Below, in pieces: positions 1 through 11,838 of a stretch of DNA of 64,000 nucleotides. Source of the stretch: Paracyclopina nana (lineage: Eukaryota; Arthropoda; Copepoda; Cyclopoida; Cyclopettidae); assembly GCA_019096065.1 (NCBI GenBank), contig JAGUCH010000002.1, forward strand, positions 1,934,501 to 1,998,500, written 5' to 3'. A program made the translations under genes and the position numbers. Under the pieces are notes generated by a model that had not been told where the DNA came from, did no database searches, and saw only the letters and a program-made list of their open reading frames with translations. How positions within the stretch are numbered: the first letter of the stretch is position 1; each line of letters starts with the position of its first letter.

Positions 1-683
1 GGTCACTCCCTGCAGTAATTTGACTGACATCATTGAAGGTATAAATTAGTAATTGTAATTGACTAGCTTCGAAAATTGCTTTTCCTCTTCTAGAAAGGGA
101 ATACCAATGTTTAGGTCAATGGGAAGAAGATGGCCAATTAATGGCATATGTCAAACGCAAAGATGCCACATTTCTCAGCCAATACGAATGTTTTGTAGGG
201 GATGTGGACAATTATGGCAATATTTATTTAATGGAAAGTGGCCTAACTTGCCAAAGAAACCTTCGAGTCATTGAATCAGGGATGAAACTCACCAAACAAT
301 GTAAATAATTATATTACAAAGTAAAATCAAAGTTAAGTAGTGATTTCTTTCACAAGTAGCAAATTGCTTCGGTCTTCCTGGGCAAAACGAGTCCAAGCCC
401 TGGTTTGTACCCATGCCTGATCCACCAGCGAAAAATCCCCCTAAAATTGCCATAATTCGCATAGACGACATTCAAGTCATTGATAGTCAAAGTAGAACAA
501 CCCCTTGGACGCCAACCAGAGGTACACACTCAATTTCTTCAATTATAATTATTTTTTTAACATATTTAATTATGATATTTTGTAGGTGTTGACAGCTCAG
601 CCAGACAAGCTACCTCGAAGCAACAATGGCATTTACATATCATATCAGTCTTGCTTTCTGTTCGTGTTCTTTTTTCAGTATAG
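1..683 (+). CDS. 3' end of a GPI-type cell-surface protein gene (partial)
   Basis: Four exons are visible: 1-38 (cut by the window edge), 94-300, 360-521 and 586-683, with a TAG stop at 681-683. All joins are GT-AG and in phase; introns are 55, 59 and 64 nt. The translated part has a cysteine-bearing extracellular-looking segment (QYECFVGDV, GLTCQRNL), a proline-rich stalk (PMPDPPAKNPPK), then a short polar linker and a hydrophobic C-terminus (HIISVLLSVRVLFSV). That ending is the usual layout of a GPI-anchor signal, so the product is probably secreted and lipid-anchored. A polyadenylation motif AATAAA lies only a few bases after the stop (688-693). I do not recognise the family. The next gene, on the other strand, ends about 45 bp away, so the two are convergent. 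Confidence 0.7.
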
Positions 684-726
684 CAAAAATAAACTACTTT
701 ATTTCTCCATTCATAATTATACGAGA

Positions 727-3700
727 TCAAATCATCGATTGGGCGCCGAGCTGGGTTTTGTATCCGTAAGGTCGATTCGTAGCTGAATTATTGCTTATTT
801 TCCTGCTATTTGCGGATGGAGGCCTTTGCAACTGTTGCTGCCTTTGCTGCTGCTGCTGTTGTGGTCTTCTTTGTTGTGGCGATTGCCCACCAGATGAATT
901 TCGGCCTCCACGTCTTCCAGTCACTCGAGGCTGTTGAGAGGAGCGACCTCCGCGTGGGTTAAAAAGGGCATCAGTCTCAATTGGAATTTGGCTTTGCGAT
1001 ACAATATCTCCCATGGGGAAAGGCTCGTTTTCCATGGTCAAATCTTGGCCAATTGGGATATCAGAGATTTCGAATGAAAGATCCTGCGTCTAAAAGGCAA
1101 AAATTTCACCACTTGAATACTAGTACTATGCGATTGTATTCTTACATTCATGTCTCCAAATGAGTTGGAGTTTTCATGATGTATCGGGTCAACTTCGTCA
1201 TTGCCCATCATTCCAGGATTCATGGGCATTTCCTGCAAGGCAAATATGTATTCCGATGTACTATGTATTGGGAAAAGTCTTTAAAATTAAGGTTTTACTT
1301 CTCCGTCATTGGCAAAGTAGTTCATTAGCGAAGATTGCGTCATTAATGGAGGTGGCTGAGTACGCACTATAGGCGTCCTGTAATTGGATGTATCCGCCTG
1401 TCTAGGTCGGCTGTATCGGCTCCCACTCTGATTTGAATACCTCCCACTCATTCTAAAAAGTATCGTGATACATTTAGTTAATTCTAAATGTTGTAATTGA
1501 TTTGTACAAATTACTTGTCAAAGCTTTGGTTGGAATTGCGTGAAGCCACACTTCGCCTTGAAGCTCCACCAAATTCTGAGCCCCACATGGATTCATCAGT
1601 GAGATGAGCTTTGATGTGATGCCTTTCTTTCAGCATCAAAATCAGCACAGCAAACCAAATTGCAAACGAAATCCAAGACCCTAATGAAAATACTGTAGGT
1701 ATTTCAGTTGACATTATTTTTTTAGGTATCATCTACCTGCCATGGCCATTTCGAGAATCATGTTGTTCCTGTAGGTGAAATACCTGATATTTCCCACATC
1801 TGCAACTTCACTTTTATACCAGAAGCCATAGTAGCTGAAATACGCAATGGTTGAAAGCAGAATTCCGAGTTGAGACAAATCATAATTACTGTTTGTAGTA
1901 GGGATTTTCGGCGTGATTCTGCTTCAGCTGAGAATGTATTTCAGGGTCTGTCAGGATATTGCGGCAAGTTACTCCAGCTTCGAACGAATCTCGACCCCAG
2001 CTGTTTTTGTAATCATTCGTGTACCTGAGATGGGAATCAGAATTAAACTCCTAGCTAATAACTCCCTGGAATAAAGGGCTGAACATCGAATCAGCTTACA
2101 GCGAAAGAATTTCAAAATACAGGAAAAATACTACAGTTGGCAATTTGTGTAATACCTGTTAATGCTCCTGTCATCGGCGAATACATCATAATTTTCCTGT
2201 CGAGCTTTCCCACCTCCGTAGCTTCCAGTTTCGATACGCTTTCGCACTGTATTCCTGTATCATGGATACGATATAGAGTGTGTTTACACATAATACATTT
2301 GAATACACCTACAGAACATCTCGTTGCAAGTTTTCGCACGTGGTAACGTATCCAGCTGTGACAATCGATGCCACGATGAGAACTACCATCGTCACACTTC
2401 CATGGAAAATCACCTGTAAGGCAATACATTCGCATTACATTGATCAATGCATATACTTTATTTATTGGAAACTTTCTTTTATTGACCACGAAACGATTGT
2501 ATTGAATATTAAGTGTATTCAGGCAATAATACAGCTAATGTTTCCGCCAAGGCCAACAGCAGCCATTTTAACTGGTTTCTATGATGGCACTTGCAAATCA
2601 TGTGTGGAAACATTGTCAGTTGTGTCCAATGGAGCAAGGCATTTTTCTATTACAGGAACTGTATAATTCATGGGCAGTATTTGTTCACGACACGCGCTAT
2701 TTGTGAGCTACATAAGCTGGCTAGGTAGAATTTTATTAGGGGCTAGAAAGCTCCGCACATACCCAATTACACTGTGTGCTTTCTGGCCTTCAGCAGTCTG
2801 GTTTCACACCTGGATTCAAAATGAGCCAAGACCTCACTGATGACCAACTTCGAGCCTTCAAAAAAGCCTTTGACCACTTTGACACCAACAACGATGGCAC
2901 AATCAACATCAACGAATTGGGAGCCGTCATGAAAGCTATGGGCAAAGACCCCACTGACGAAGAGCTCAAAGGTTTCAGGGATCCCTGTAATAATTACTTT
3001 TTTCGCATTCACCCATATTTTACCCACAAAGATATGATTGATAATGTGGACATGGATGGCAACTCTGTGATTGACTTTCAAGAGTTTTTGGCCATGATGG
3101 GACACCAACAAGTATAGGCAACTTTTGAAATTGTTTCTAAAATAAATGTATTTGAGTATTTTTCCATATAGTCAACGTCTGATTCGGATGCAGAGCTGAA
3201 GCATGTTTTCGCCATTTTTGACAAGAATGGCGATGGATACATCAGCAAATCCGAGCTGAAGTCAGCGATGAAAAAGTTGAACGAGCAAGTGACCGATGCT
3301 GAAGTGGACCAATTGATTGTTGAGGCTGACCTGGACGACGATGGCGAAGTCAATTTTCATGAATTTGTCACCATCATGAACAAAAAATATGGCAGCAAAT
3401 GAGACAATATACTATTGTGCCTCTCTTTCTTCATATCTTACTACTTTAATAGGGCAATAAATGTCGTATTGTTTGCAGAGTGCACAATAGCGCAATCTTT
3501 TTGATAACCCAAATTACGTAACATGCTCAAAAAAATTTCCCAGAATCGATGCCAAATTAGACCACATCAATCTGAGGCCTCAGAACCTTCAGCTTTCACT
3601 GCAAAACAAGGCCTTTCAGTAGGAATTCAACTGTGAGCAGAGATGAAGGCTTTGGCCTTTTTTGTCATCTTCTTGACTGCAAGCCACGTGGCAAAGTCAG

Positions 3701-6294
3701 ATTTGATCTCTTTGATCTACCCAGATTTGGGCCCGAATGAAACGTGGACTGAAAATGCTAGCATGACCCATTCCCACGACAGCTTTGGATTAGGTGAATT
3801 TTCATTCAACTATGCTTTTAAACTACCGTTTAATTATCTCCATATTTCATAGAAATTGGCAGCTTCATGATAGGTGAAAATTCCACTGCTGGTGGCATTC
3901 ACTTTGGCGAGCCTGCAGAGGCGAAAAACGACCGAAATTATCATGCCATTCGAAATCCATGCGTGGAGAAAAGCAGCAATTTGCATTGCAAGTCAACCAA
4001 TGCAATCATCTTTCTAGACGCAAGTTTTATCATTGTGGGCAAATTAATTGATTTTTACGAATTTTCTTCAATCAGAATGATGAAGGACTAGAGAACGTCA
4101 CCATCAAGGAGGAAACTGTGGCATGTGGAGCTGAGCACGATGTGTGCTTTGGCCAAGTCAATGTGTATGATTGGAAAGTCAACCTTTTGCTAGAAGAACT
4201 TCATGGAGTTTTGATCAAAGTGGTGAAAGGCTGTGGTATCAAAAGTGATCTCACCACAGGATTTCGAGCCACCAAAAACAAGGATAATACCCAGGTTATA
4301 ATGAGGTAAAATTCAGCACATCTTAATGGATCCAAGCTAAAAAAATTCTCATAGTGATCTTGGCAATAATTGCTACAAAACAGAGAGCTATGACAATGGA
4401 GTTGTAACAAAGTCATTTCTCATGGATGCTGGCATCAGCCAAGACACAGTGGACTTACTGCAAGACCATTTGGATGGAGTGGCTCAAGTGAAGCAAGATC
4501 AACTTTGCTTCACAGGAGAATGCCCCATGGAAAGCCATGGAAACGAGCCTTGTGTCCTCAATGCTCTGCTTTTTCCCGCCTTGTTTGCCCTTGCTTGGAA
4601 TCAATAAAACCACCCCAAAATTGGGCCCAATTTGAAACTATTGACTTACCATTCTCCAGAAAATGTGGGTTGGCCTACTGTGGTATTTTGAACTGTGTGG
4701 TCCAGGCTTTCTCAGAAAGGCCTTGAGTGACCTCAATTGCATGACATGCAGGACAATCAGCAAAACTGTTGCAGCAGCAACAATGATTGGTGCACATCCC
4801 ACAAAAGTGCAAGCTGAAATTGAAATTTTTATATTAGACCTAGCTGCTTTAATTTAAAAAAAAAATAGAAGCCCAACCAGAAATTTCATTCGAGAACTTC
4901 GAACCAAAACGGCCACAATTTTCATGTGTCCGATTTGTTTGTTTTTTGTGTATCACAAATTGAGCACAATTTTGTTGAATTCAGCAGATATTGTTTATTC
5001 CACAGATATGTTGAAGTTTAGTTATACCTAACCTTACACAAGTTTGTTTGACACAAACATGTTTTCATTTATGTTCCACAAACTGAACACAATTTCGTTG
5101 AAAACAGAGCTTTTTGATGTTTGTGTCACACAAATTAAGCATACTCTTGTGTCACTCAAGGTTGAGCCAATTCTGAGTCACACAAATTGAACACAACACT
5201 TTTTTTCAATTGGAAGTTGAGTTCCACAAAAAATGCTATTTTGTCATGGATTTCAGCCTCAAATTACCCACTTTGAGTCACTCTTATGTAAGTCACAAAA
5301 GCCCTGCTTAATCTTTAGGAAAAATTCAAGAATTTATAATTCTAGCTTAGCAAATTATTAAGAGATGGCTCTGCTATCAAACCTATTTTATTTAAAAGTA
5401 ATTATAATTACAACTTTGCAAAGCATTGAGAGTTTCAAAAATATTGCTAATAGCTTTCGGTCCAAACTAAATTAGTATTGAAGTAAAAATAATTTTATTT
5501 TCAATATTATTATGGAAATATGAAATATTTAAAACAAATCAAGAAGCCAGTAAGTTAGAGAAGTAAGTATGATAAAAATAATATCTCTCTCACAAGTCCC
5601 ATCTAAAAGGACATTAGCACATCTTGTCTGATGTGAGATAGACTTGCAAAGTCAGCCATCTATTGGCCAAATATCTAAATATTTTTGAATGATACTCTCA
5701 TTCCTAGCACCTTTTTCCTAATGGATAATGCCAAAATTGGGGGATTTCTGTGTTACCAAAAAGTCGCACAGAAGTTCTTCAAAATTTTCAAAAATTTCTG
5801 GTTGAGGCCGAATTGGCCATAGCGCTTACCCAGTTTTTATGACTCAATCAGTACATACGTAGGTGTAACATAATGACTGATTTGTTAGGTTTTTGAGTAC
5901 AATTTTGTTGATGTTTTAAGTGTAATTTTTATGCTGGTTTTGTGAGACTCCACTTTGATCGCTGACTAAACTGAGTTCAACAAAAAGGTGCTATTTCGTC
6001 ACGGGTATTTGACACAAATTTGACAAATTGTGGATACTTTGAGCAACAACAAAAGTGACCCAAAAGTAAGTCAAAAATTGCAAAAATTTCTGGTTGGGAG
6101 TAGTGTATACCTGCAGCAGGCCCAAATTTGATGTAGGGAGTGACAAATAGCAAGCACTCTGACTGAGGTGTAACATGAATCAGCATTGGCACTGAGATCA
6201 TCCACGTGAGAAGAAAGCAGACGCAGTACAAGCAAATGTACAGCTTCAATGCCTGATCCAGTTTCATCCCCTTTCGCTTTCTTGCCATAGCCAT
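727..6294 (-). CDS. TMEM179-like four-transmembrane protein, paralogue 1
   Basis: Ten exons in transcript order: 6294-6111, 4813-4650, 2413-2313, 2254-2156, 2024-1890, 1834-1737, 1692-1515, 1452-1299, 1232-1146, 1089-727; about 520 aa. The start MAMARKRKG is followed by TM1 (about 17-38), the motif ECLLF, and FGPAAACTF just before TM2 (about 64-85). TM3 ends in AGYVTTC, and TM4 (about 250-282) is followed by a cytoplasmic tail rich in Gly, Arg and Gln with a polyglutamine tract. The CLLF and GPAAC motifs and the four-TM layout match what I know of TMEM179-type proteins; the assignment is by eye. A shorter exon model without the 55-nt intron 1835-1889 would need a frameshift and is not preferred. 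Introns 1 and 2 are long; one holds two plus-strand genes and the other a TIR-bounded element. It is head-to-head with its paralogue at 7139. Confidence 0.72.
2821..3402 (+). CDS. Calmodulin-like four-EF-hand protein (nested gene)
   Basis: Exons 2821-2971, 3032-3111 and 3172-3402 give 153 aa. Four EF-hand loops are complete: DTNNDGTININE, DMDGNSVIDFQE, DKNGDGYISKSE and DLDDDGEVNFHE. Each has acidic residues at positions 1, 3 and 12, so all four should bind calcium. Length and spacing are those of calmodulin, but the sequence diverges from true calmodulin (the N-terminus is MSQDLTDDQLRAF and the central helix is altered). It is therefore a calmodulin-like calcium sensor or troponin-C-like protein rather than the invariant calmodulin. 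An AATAAA motif is at 3456-3461. The whole gene lies inside an intron of the minus-strand TMEM179-like gene. Confidence 0.9.
3643..4607 (+). CDS. Small secreted, probably GPI-anchored cysteine-containing protein (nested gene)
   Basis: Exons 3643-3793, 3853-4034, 4076-4305 and 4355-4607 encode 271 aa. The intron 4035-4075 is only 41 nt. The N-terminus (MKALAFFVIFLTASHVAKS) is a clear signal peptide, several N-glycosylation sites follow (for example NETW, NASM, NVTI), and cysteines are spread along the chain. The C-terminus ends VLNALLFPALFALAWNQ, a hydrophobic tail typical of GPI attachment signals. I do not recognise the family; a Ly6-like fold is possible from cysteine content but was not demonstrated. 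The stop codon overlaps an AATAAA signal. The gene sits on the plus strand inside an intron of the TMEM179-like gene, downstream of the calmodulin-like gene and in the same orientation. Confidence 0.75.
4872..6098. mobile_element. TIR-bounded non-autonomous element in an intron
   Basis: The 15-bp sequence CCCAACCAGAAATTT at 4872-4886 is repeated exactly as its reverse complement at 6084-6098. Between them is about 1.2 kb of AT-rich DNA without a credible gene. It contains degenerate direct repeats built on CACAAATTGAGCACAA-like units (about 4940-5200) and an internal partial copy of the terminal sequence near 5793. This is the structure of a non-autonomous DNA transposon. No target-site duplication was clear. 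Confidence 0.55.
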
Positions 6295-7138
6295 CTTAAT
6301 GTAATTGTTCTCTGTTCAGCAGCGCTCCTATACTTATGTAGCCTAACAGCAGTTCAAGGTCTTGTTGTCATTTGTTATGAAACATACTGTAGCAAAGCGC
6401 GCGTCAGTGGTACTGGTTTGCGCCCGCCATGACCTGAAGCTGCGAACGCCATACCTGGGGCAGCGAACAAAAAAGAACGCTAACTTTTCATTGCTGGGTG
6501 CTTAAAAAAGGCAATTAGGCAACTAAAAACTCGAATTGTAGTGCATTAAGATACTTTTGTGCTCCAACAGTGATGAATGTGATTTTTACTGGAGATAAAT
6601 ATTTTTTCAAGAATGGTTGCGGGGCCCTCGGATGGCTTCGAATGCCATGCTTGGCTAGCGCAAGCAACACTGTGTGGCTTGAGATTCCTACATAGGAGTG
6701 ACGCATGCACAGCTGAATGATAGCACTCAAGTCTACCTGGATCAGTAAAGCAACCTCCACAGCAGCAGAAAAACCTCCACCCAGATTTCCAGTACTATTT
6801 TCGCACAAAATACAGAAAATTAAATTGCAACCAGCTCAATTTGGGACAGAAAGAAAAAAGTAGCATAATCATGAGTTTAAAGTTGTGGATGGAAGTGATA
6901 AAAACTAAGTGCAGCCAAGTGAAAAGTCATTTTCGTTGACCAGGCCCAACAACTGCTATTTGGCAAATAGTTCCAATTTGCTGAAGCATAAAGCCAATGG
7001 CAAAAAATATCCATATCCTTTGTAGTGCTTTGCACAGGGGGCAGAGGCTTCCCATTTGATGGAGTAGCACAGATTTGGAAAACTCGTGAGAAAGTTGTGG
7101 TATTTTTTGGCAGGTGCATCCTGCTGAGAACCCTAAAA
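6295..7138. other. Intergenic region between head-to-head TMEM179-like genes
   Basis: This 844-bp stretch lies between two divergent start codons and probably holds both promoters. A CpG-rich patch is at 6390-6460. On the minus strand between about 6515 and 7119 several frames stay open and one part reads as a membrane segment (ALQRIWIFFAIGFML), but no start, splice set and stop agree well enough to call a gene. Confidence 0.4.
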
Positions 7139-9893
7139 ATGTGCGTGTATCACTATGAAGATAGCAAGCGAGCAGAAAAGTGGATCTCCATTCTGCTTTT
7201 GGCATGCATTCTCTTCTCCATTGGCTGCTCAGCTCCAATGTTCATTTTGACTTATCCTGGAGACGAATGTCTGCTCTTTGTGTCAGTGCGCGGAGAGGCT
7301 CTCATTTATGGCAATCCTGCAGGCTGCAATTTCATTTCTTACGGCCACGCAATCCTCACAGCCATAGGTATGCATTATTCATTTAAAGGAAATGCCCAAT
7401 TGAATTTATTCTCGTCTTTTCTCATTCCAGCCATTGTTGTCATTTCCCTCATCTTTTGTCGTCAGAAAAAGGGCATTTTGCGGAGAAAACAGCCCAAGGA
7501 AATTGGCTCCAACAAGTAAGGAAAAAAACAAAAATAGCCTGAATTAGCGTTAATAGTGAGTTTTTATTTCAGATCACTCAGGGGCACAGTGGCCTCGCTC
7601 AATAATGGCATTGGGCTGGGGCAAAGTCACTATAATATTCAGTCGGAGGACACAGTGAGCGTTTTTGGCGTTTCTCGCTTCTACAGCACGAAAGCAATCG
7701 TGTTGGCTGTGTTTGCCGCAATTTTCTCTGTGATTTCCGCGCTTGTAATCCTCAGTGGGTACCTCACCACATGCAACGAGCTCCATTATGAGACCCGAAG
7801 ACAAGTTTTGGGCAGAACAACTTTAGGTAAGCGTTTTCCGTTGAAATCGTTGACCTTCATCTCATAGCAGAAGATGGGTCAATTAGTCAATCATTAGTTT
7901 TAGCCCTGAGCAATTTTTCCGAATCTTGTCATGCGAGCAAATTATTGGAGCACAATGGACAAACAGGTTTTTAAAAATGAGTAGCATTTGATAGCACCAA
8001 TTTTGGGGGATTTGCAACCGCGTGGAAACTGTTATTACAGAATTTTCCGCTCGAGATTTGAACTTCCTTTCCTTTGTGTAGCGCGTGAGATAAGAGAAAA
8101 ATACAGAGCAGCGCCACCTAGCGCAGGGAAAAGGAACTACAAAAAATACATTACCACTTCTTCAAATCCATTCACTCATTTTTTTTTTCTCGTTTATTTT
8201 TAAAGTTCAGCAAATCAATTCAATATGGAGAAGTAAGTTTTTTTTGTTTCACTGAAGAAAATGAAGGGGCCATCTTTTGTTAAAGCACGTATATCCGCTG
8301 TTTTACTCCCCTTACCTTGCTAGTGCAGGTATGCTTGAAAAGTTGAATAGGAAGTGGGGAAAAGTCAGATAAAATCCCATTCAATGATCCCATTGTAGTT
8401 TACATGTGTAGATTTTTCCTTAGTCACGCTTTTTATTTAGTACAAAAAAAAAATTAAGCAGAAATTAATTAAGGTTCACAATGAAAAAATTAGATTGATG
8501 CATTAACATTAAATTAAGAAAAGTTTTGTAAAAGAAGCAAAACGTTCCTAGCCGTCAGAGACTATTCTCTGCCGTGACCAGGATTCGAACCTGGGTTACT
8601 GCGGCCACAACGCAGGGTCCTAACCACTAGACGATCACGGCTATCGGGAACTCATGGTCTTCAGATGTCACGAGCGGGTAATTTAATTTTGAAACTTTCA
8701 GGAAGTCCTATTCGAGATTTGAGCATTCAGTGCTGGAGCCTTTTTCGAGACGTGGATTTCCACACCAGATTCCATTTTGACCACTACGAATTTTCTGGTC
8801 AATGGCACGGCCAATACCGAGGCTACAAGCACGGAAGAGTGCATGACTTTGAGAGCAAACATGAGCATTTAATTGATGTTGCCTTAGCGCTGGAATTATC
8901 CCTGTCAAGCACGTGGTTTTGTGCTGTAAGTTTCAACAGAGATCAAGAAAAATAACTACTTCATAACACTTTTTTTCTTGTATTAGGTCTTTTGGGTGAC
9001 CATTACTGTTTTGATGATTCTGCTGAAGAGACGAACAAAGTTTTTGCAAAAAAGAGAATTGGCCGAATCAATGGAGGATGCCAAGATATTTGCCTCTTCC
9101 AGGCAATTGGATCCATCTCAAAATATGCTAATGAAGCCACTTGATCAGGTAATTGATGAGGCCATAAAGCAATCTTCTTTATTACATGAAATAATTTCCT
9201 TTTCAGCTAAGTGTGGTGTCCAATCAGAGCTCAATGCTGAGCCAAAAGCCTAGTATGCTCACTATGTCAACAAATCCAATGGTAAAATTGACAAGATAAA
9301 TATCAATAAGAGAAATTAATATGATTATGTTTTAGGGTGCTTATGTTCAGAGTCCTCAGAGCAATGGATCAGTTCCAGTGGTAGTTCAGCAGCAAATCAT
9401 GTCTCAGCAAGAATTGCTGAACCAGCAAATGCAACAGATGCAGCTGATGCAACAGAGGCTTCACCAGTCTCAGCCAGTGTTGACTCAGCAGCAGATGACT
9501 CAGCAGCAACCTTTCCAGAGACCCATGTCTCAGCCCATGGCTCAGCAGCCTGTGCACTACTCTCAGCTACAAAATGGAATTGTGTTCAGCCAAGCTCCTC
9601 CCCCTCAGCAAAATGGAGTTCAGTATGTGCAGCTGACAAATGGAATGCTGATGCCAGTTCAACAGCCAGCAGCTGCTCAGCACCAAAATTACCCTCCTCA
9701 GCAGCTAGCTCAAACAAATGTGGTTGGCTCTTTGCCTCAGACATCAATAGCATCCACCAAACACCACTATAGCTCAATTGAGGAGTCAAGAATGCAGAAA
9801 TCATTGGATACAACTGATCACAGCAGCCAAAGTGCTCAGCAAAAACAGATGAGTCTCTCTAAAGATGCTGGACTGAAATGTAGCCGAATTTGA
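7139..9893 (+). CDS. TMEM179-like four-transmembrane protein, paralogue 2, glutamine-rich tail
   Basis: Exons 7139-7367, 7431-7515, 7573-7826, 8702-8925, 8987-9148, 9207-9281 and 9336-9893 encode about 528 aa, all phases consistent. The start ATG at 7139 places TM1 about 15 residues in, as in the neighbour. Shared motifs with paralogue 1 are DECLLFV after TM1, GNPAGCNF before TM2 and SGYLTTCNEL at the end of TM3. TM4 (FWVTITVLMILL) is followed by a long cytoplasmic tail dominated by glutamine and methionine (repeated QQQMQ-like units). Intron positions differ from the paralogue, so the duplication is old or introns were gained. The 875-bp third intron carries an antisense tRNA-His gene. Function is unknown; a vesicle or plasma membrane protein is plausible. 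Confidence 0.72.
8570..8641 (-). tRNA. tRNA-His (anticodon GTG)
   Basis: The minus strand folds as a complete cloverleaf: acceptor GCCGTGA pairing with TCACGGC, D-loop TCTAGTGGTTAGGA, anticodon loop TTGTGGC in a paired stem, and T-arm CAGGTTCGAATCCTG. The anticodon is GTG, histidine. It lies in an intron of the plus-strand TMEM179-like gene in antisense orientation. A run of four Ts suitable for Pol III termination occurs about 16-20 nt downstream. It looks intact and functional. Confidence 0.93.
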
Positions 9894-10037
9894 TCTCTTT
9901 ATCATAATATATTTTTGATTAATAAACTCCTTTTTTATTCTCCTGCAAAAGGATTCTGTTTGCTCTACTTGCAATGATTCAATCACCTGTTGCTGAATTT
10001 GGCAAAAAAAGGTGTGCATGAAATACAAGGTCCAGTC

Positions 10038-11838
10038 ATGAAGTTGTGGCTATTTTTGCTGTATTGTGTGTCATTTTGGTGGATTTATTTCACCATTTCA
10101 TGGCTGACAAACCACTACCACAAGCACTACCATGAAGTCTTCAGCATGGAAAGACCAACTGAAAAGATAACTGCCCCCAAAGTATCAGCTACTTCCAAAA
10201 AAAAGTATTTGAGCATCAAAAACAAAAACATCACAGTCATTTTTCCAGATTTGTGGCTAGGCAAAAATATATCAGAAGTAAAAATGGTCTGAATACATAT
10301 CCAACTTGCTTAAGCTTTATGCTTTATTTTTAGGATGTCATCAAAATGAAAGATGTCAAATCAGCAAAAACAATTCTGTATGCCACAGATGTCTATGGAA
10401 TGGACCACTGGGGAATTGGATTTGACAGTGAGCCTTTTGAAATTCAAGGTGAGGGAATGAAGAATCTGCTTGCATTTCTTTATCATCACATAAGCTACAT
10501 GAAAAGGTTGCAGGGTGCAAAATTGCATACTTACAAATAAAAGAGATTACCATGGACCTGAAAGAACAGACAAATTTGATGCTATCTTGTTTCCTCTCAT
10601 AAAAATGATGAGTGATGAGGTTATGCCAAATCCAAACGTATTTTTTTAAAATAAGCTTCATTTTCAAATTAATTTCAAAGGGAGTGGAAAAGGCCATGGT
10701 GCCAAGAAGAAAAGGTAGTCAAAGATTTGTAGCTGTTTTTGAAGATAGCCCAAGAGTTGAGGGTCTGATTCATGAGAAAATTTCCAGGTAAGCCATGGAA
10801 GCCCCAAAATAATCCGGTTTTAATTATTAGTCCACTAGGGATTTCATAAACTGGACAATGACCTACAGAAGAGACAGTGACATTCCCAACCCTTACGGCA
10901 GAATTGTCCCTCTAAACAATCCGCCTATCTCAACTTTGCAACAAATTGGCACCAATCTGAAAGATCTTGCTGAGCCCAGTGAAACCGTAACAACATTTAG
11001 ACCCAAGTAACTGGGAATTTCCCTAGATGAAAAACCCAATATGACATCATATATTTTATGCAGGCTTGTTGCTTGGGTCGTTTCCAATTGTGAGAAAGCC
11101 CCCAGTAAGCGCATGGAGTATGTGAAAGTTTTGCAAAAATATGTTGACGTGGACATTTTTGGTGGCTGTGGCGCCAAAAAGTGTGCCAATGCCAGTGGCA
11201 CTTTTCCCTGTGATTATGAGATGGCCAAAACCTACAAAGCAATTTCATCTCTATAATTTAGAATAAGCAGTCAAAATTATGCTTTCATTGAAGGACAAAT
11301 TAATGCAATTGTTTTTACTGAAACTGATCGAGATGAAATGGCTTTGCTAATAGTAGTTCTACTTGTCTTTTGAAAACTCAATTTGCACTGATTATGTGAC
11401 TGAGAAGCTGTTCAACAACTTCATTTTGTCCATGGTCCCCATTGTGATGGGCGGGGCAGACTACGAGCTGCATGCCCCGCCCAATTCCTACATAAATGTT
11501 GCGGATTTTCCTTCTATCATGGATTTGGCTCGTTACCTGCTATTTTTAGACGGAAACCAGGTATTATTGAAATTGTTGCCCCATTCCAAAAATGCATCTA
11601 TGAAACTATCATTTATTGAGCTGTTTTTGGATTATTTTAGGAAGAGTATGAAAAGTATTTCGAGTGGAGGAAATCACATGCTATCATCAGAAGATTTCCT
11701 ATTTGTGCTTTATGCGAAATGCTACACGATACCAACTTGCCATCAAAATCGTACTCAAATCTGCACAATTGGTGGTACGGTGAAAATGATGATGAGTTTT
11801 GCATCACTGGAGATGAAATGCCTTATGCTATGAACTAA
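10038..11838 (+). CDS. Alpha-1,3-fucosyltransferase (GT10 family)
   Basis: Eight exons: 10038-10277, 10334-10506, 10544-10637, 10681-10787, 10839-11006, 11064-11238, 11357-11560 and 11641-11838; 452 aa. It is a type II membrane protein with a short cytosolic start and a signal anchor (LFLLYCVSFWWIYFTISWL), as expected for a Golgi enzyme. The GT10 signatures are present: NWTMTYRRDSDIPNPYG, then AWVVSNC, KYVDVDIFGGCG, and LSFENSICTDYVTEKL (acceptor and donor GDP-fucose regions). The enzyme should transfer fucose from GDP-fucose to N-glycans or related acceptors. The intron 10507-10543 is 37 nt. The intron after exon 6 must use a GC donor (AAA/GCAATT) if the conserved KFYLSFEN join is correct. 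Linkage specificity (core 1,3 or LacNAc) cannot be read from the sequence. Confidence 0.9.

Noticed and set aside
1768-1785. A 15-nt GT...AG segment in the same gene
   Set aside because: Far too short to be an intron, and the sequence reads through in frame.
1835-1889. Apparent single-base frameshift in the TMEM179-like gene near 1892
   Set aside because: Reading through seems to need one base removed, but a 55-nt GT-AG intron (1835-1889) of typical size restores frame with correct phase on both sides, so no frameshift or pseudogene is needed.
2821-3402. True calmodulin
   Set aside because: Four EF-hands are present, but many positions invariant in animal calmodulin differ, so it is called calmodulin-like.
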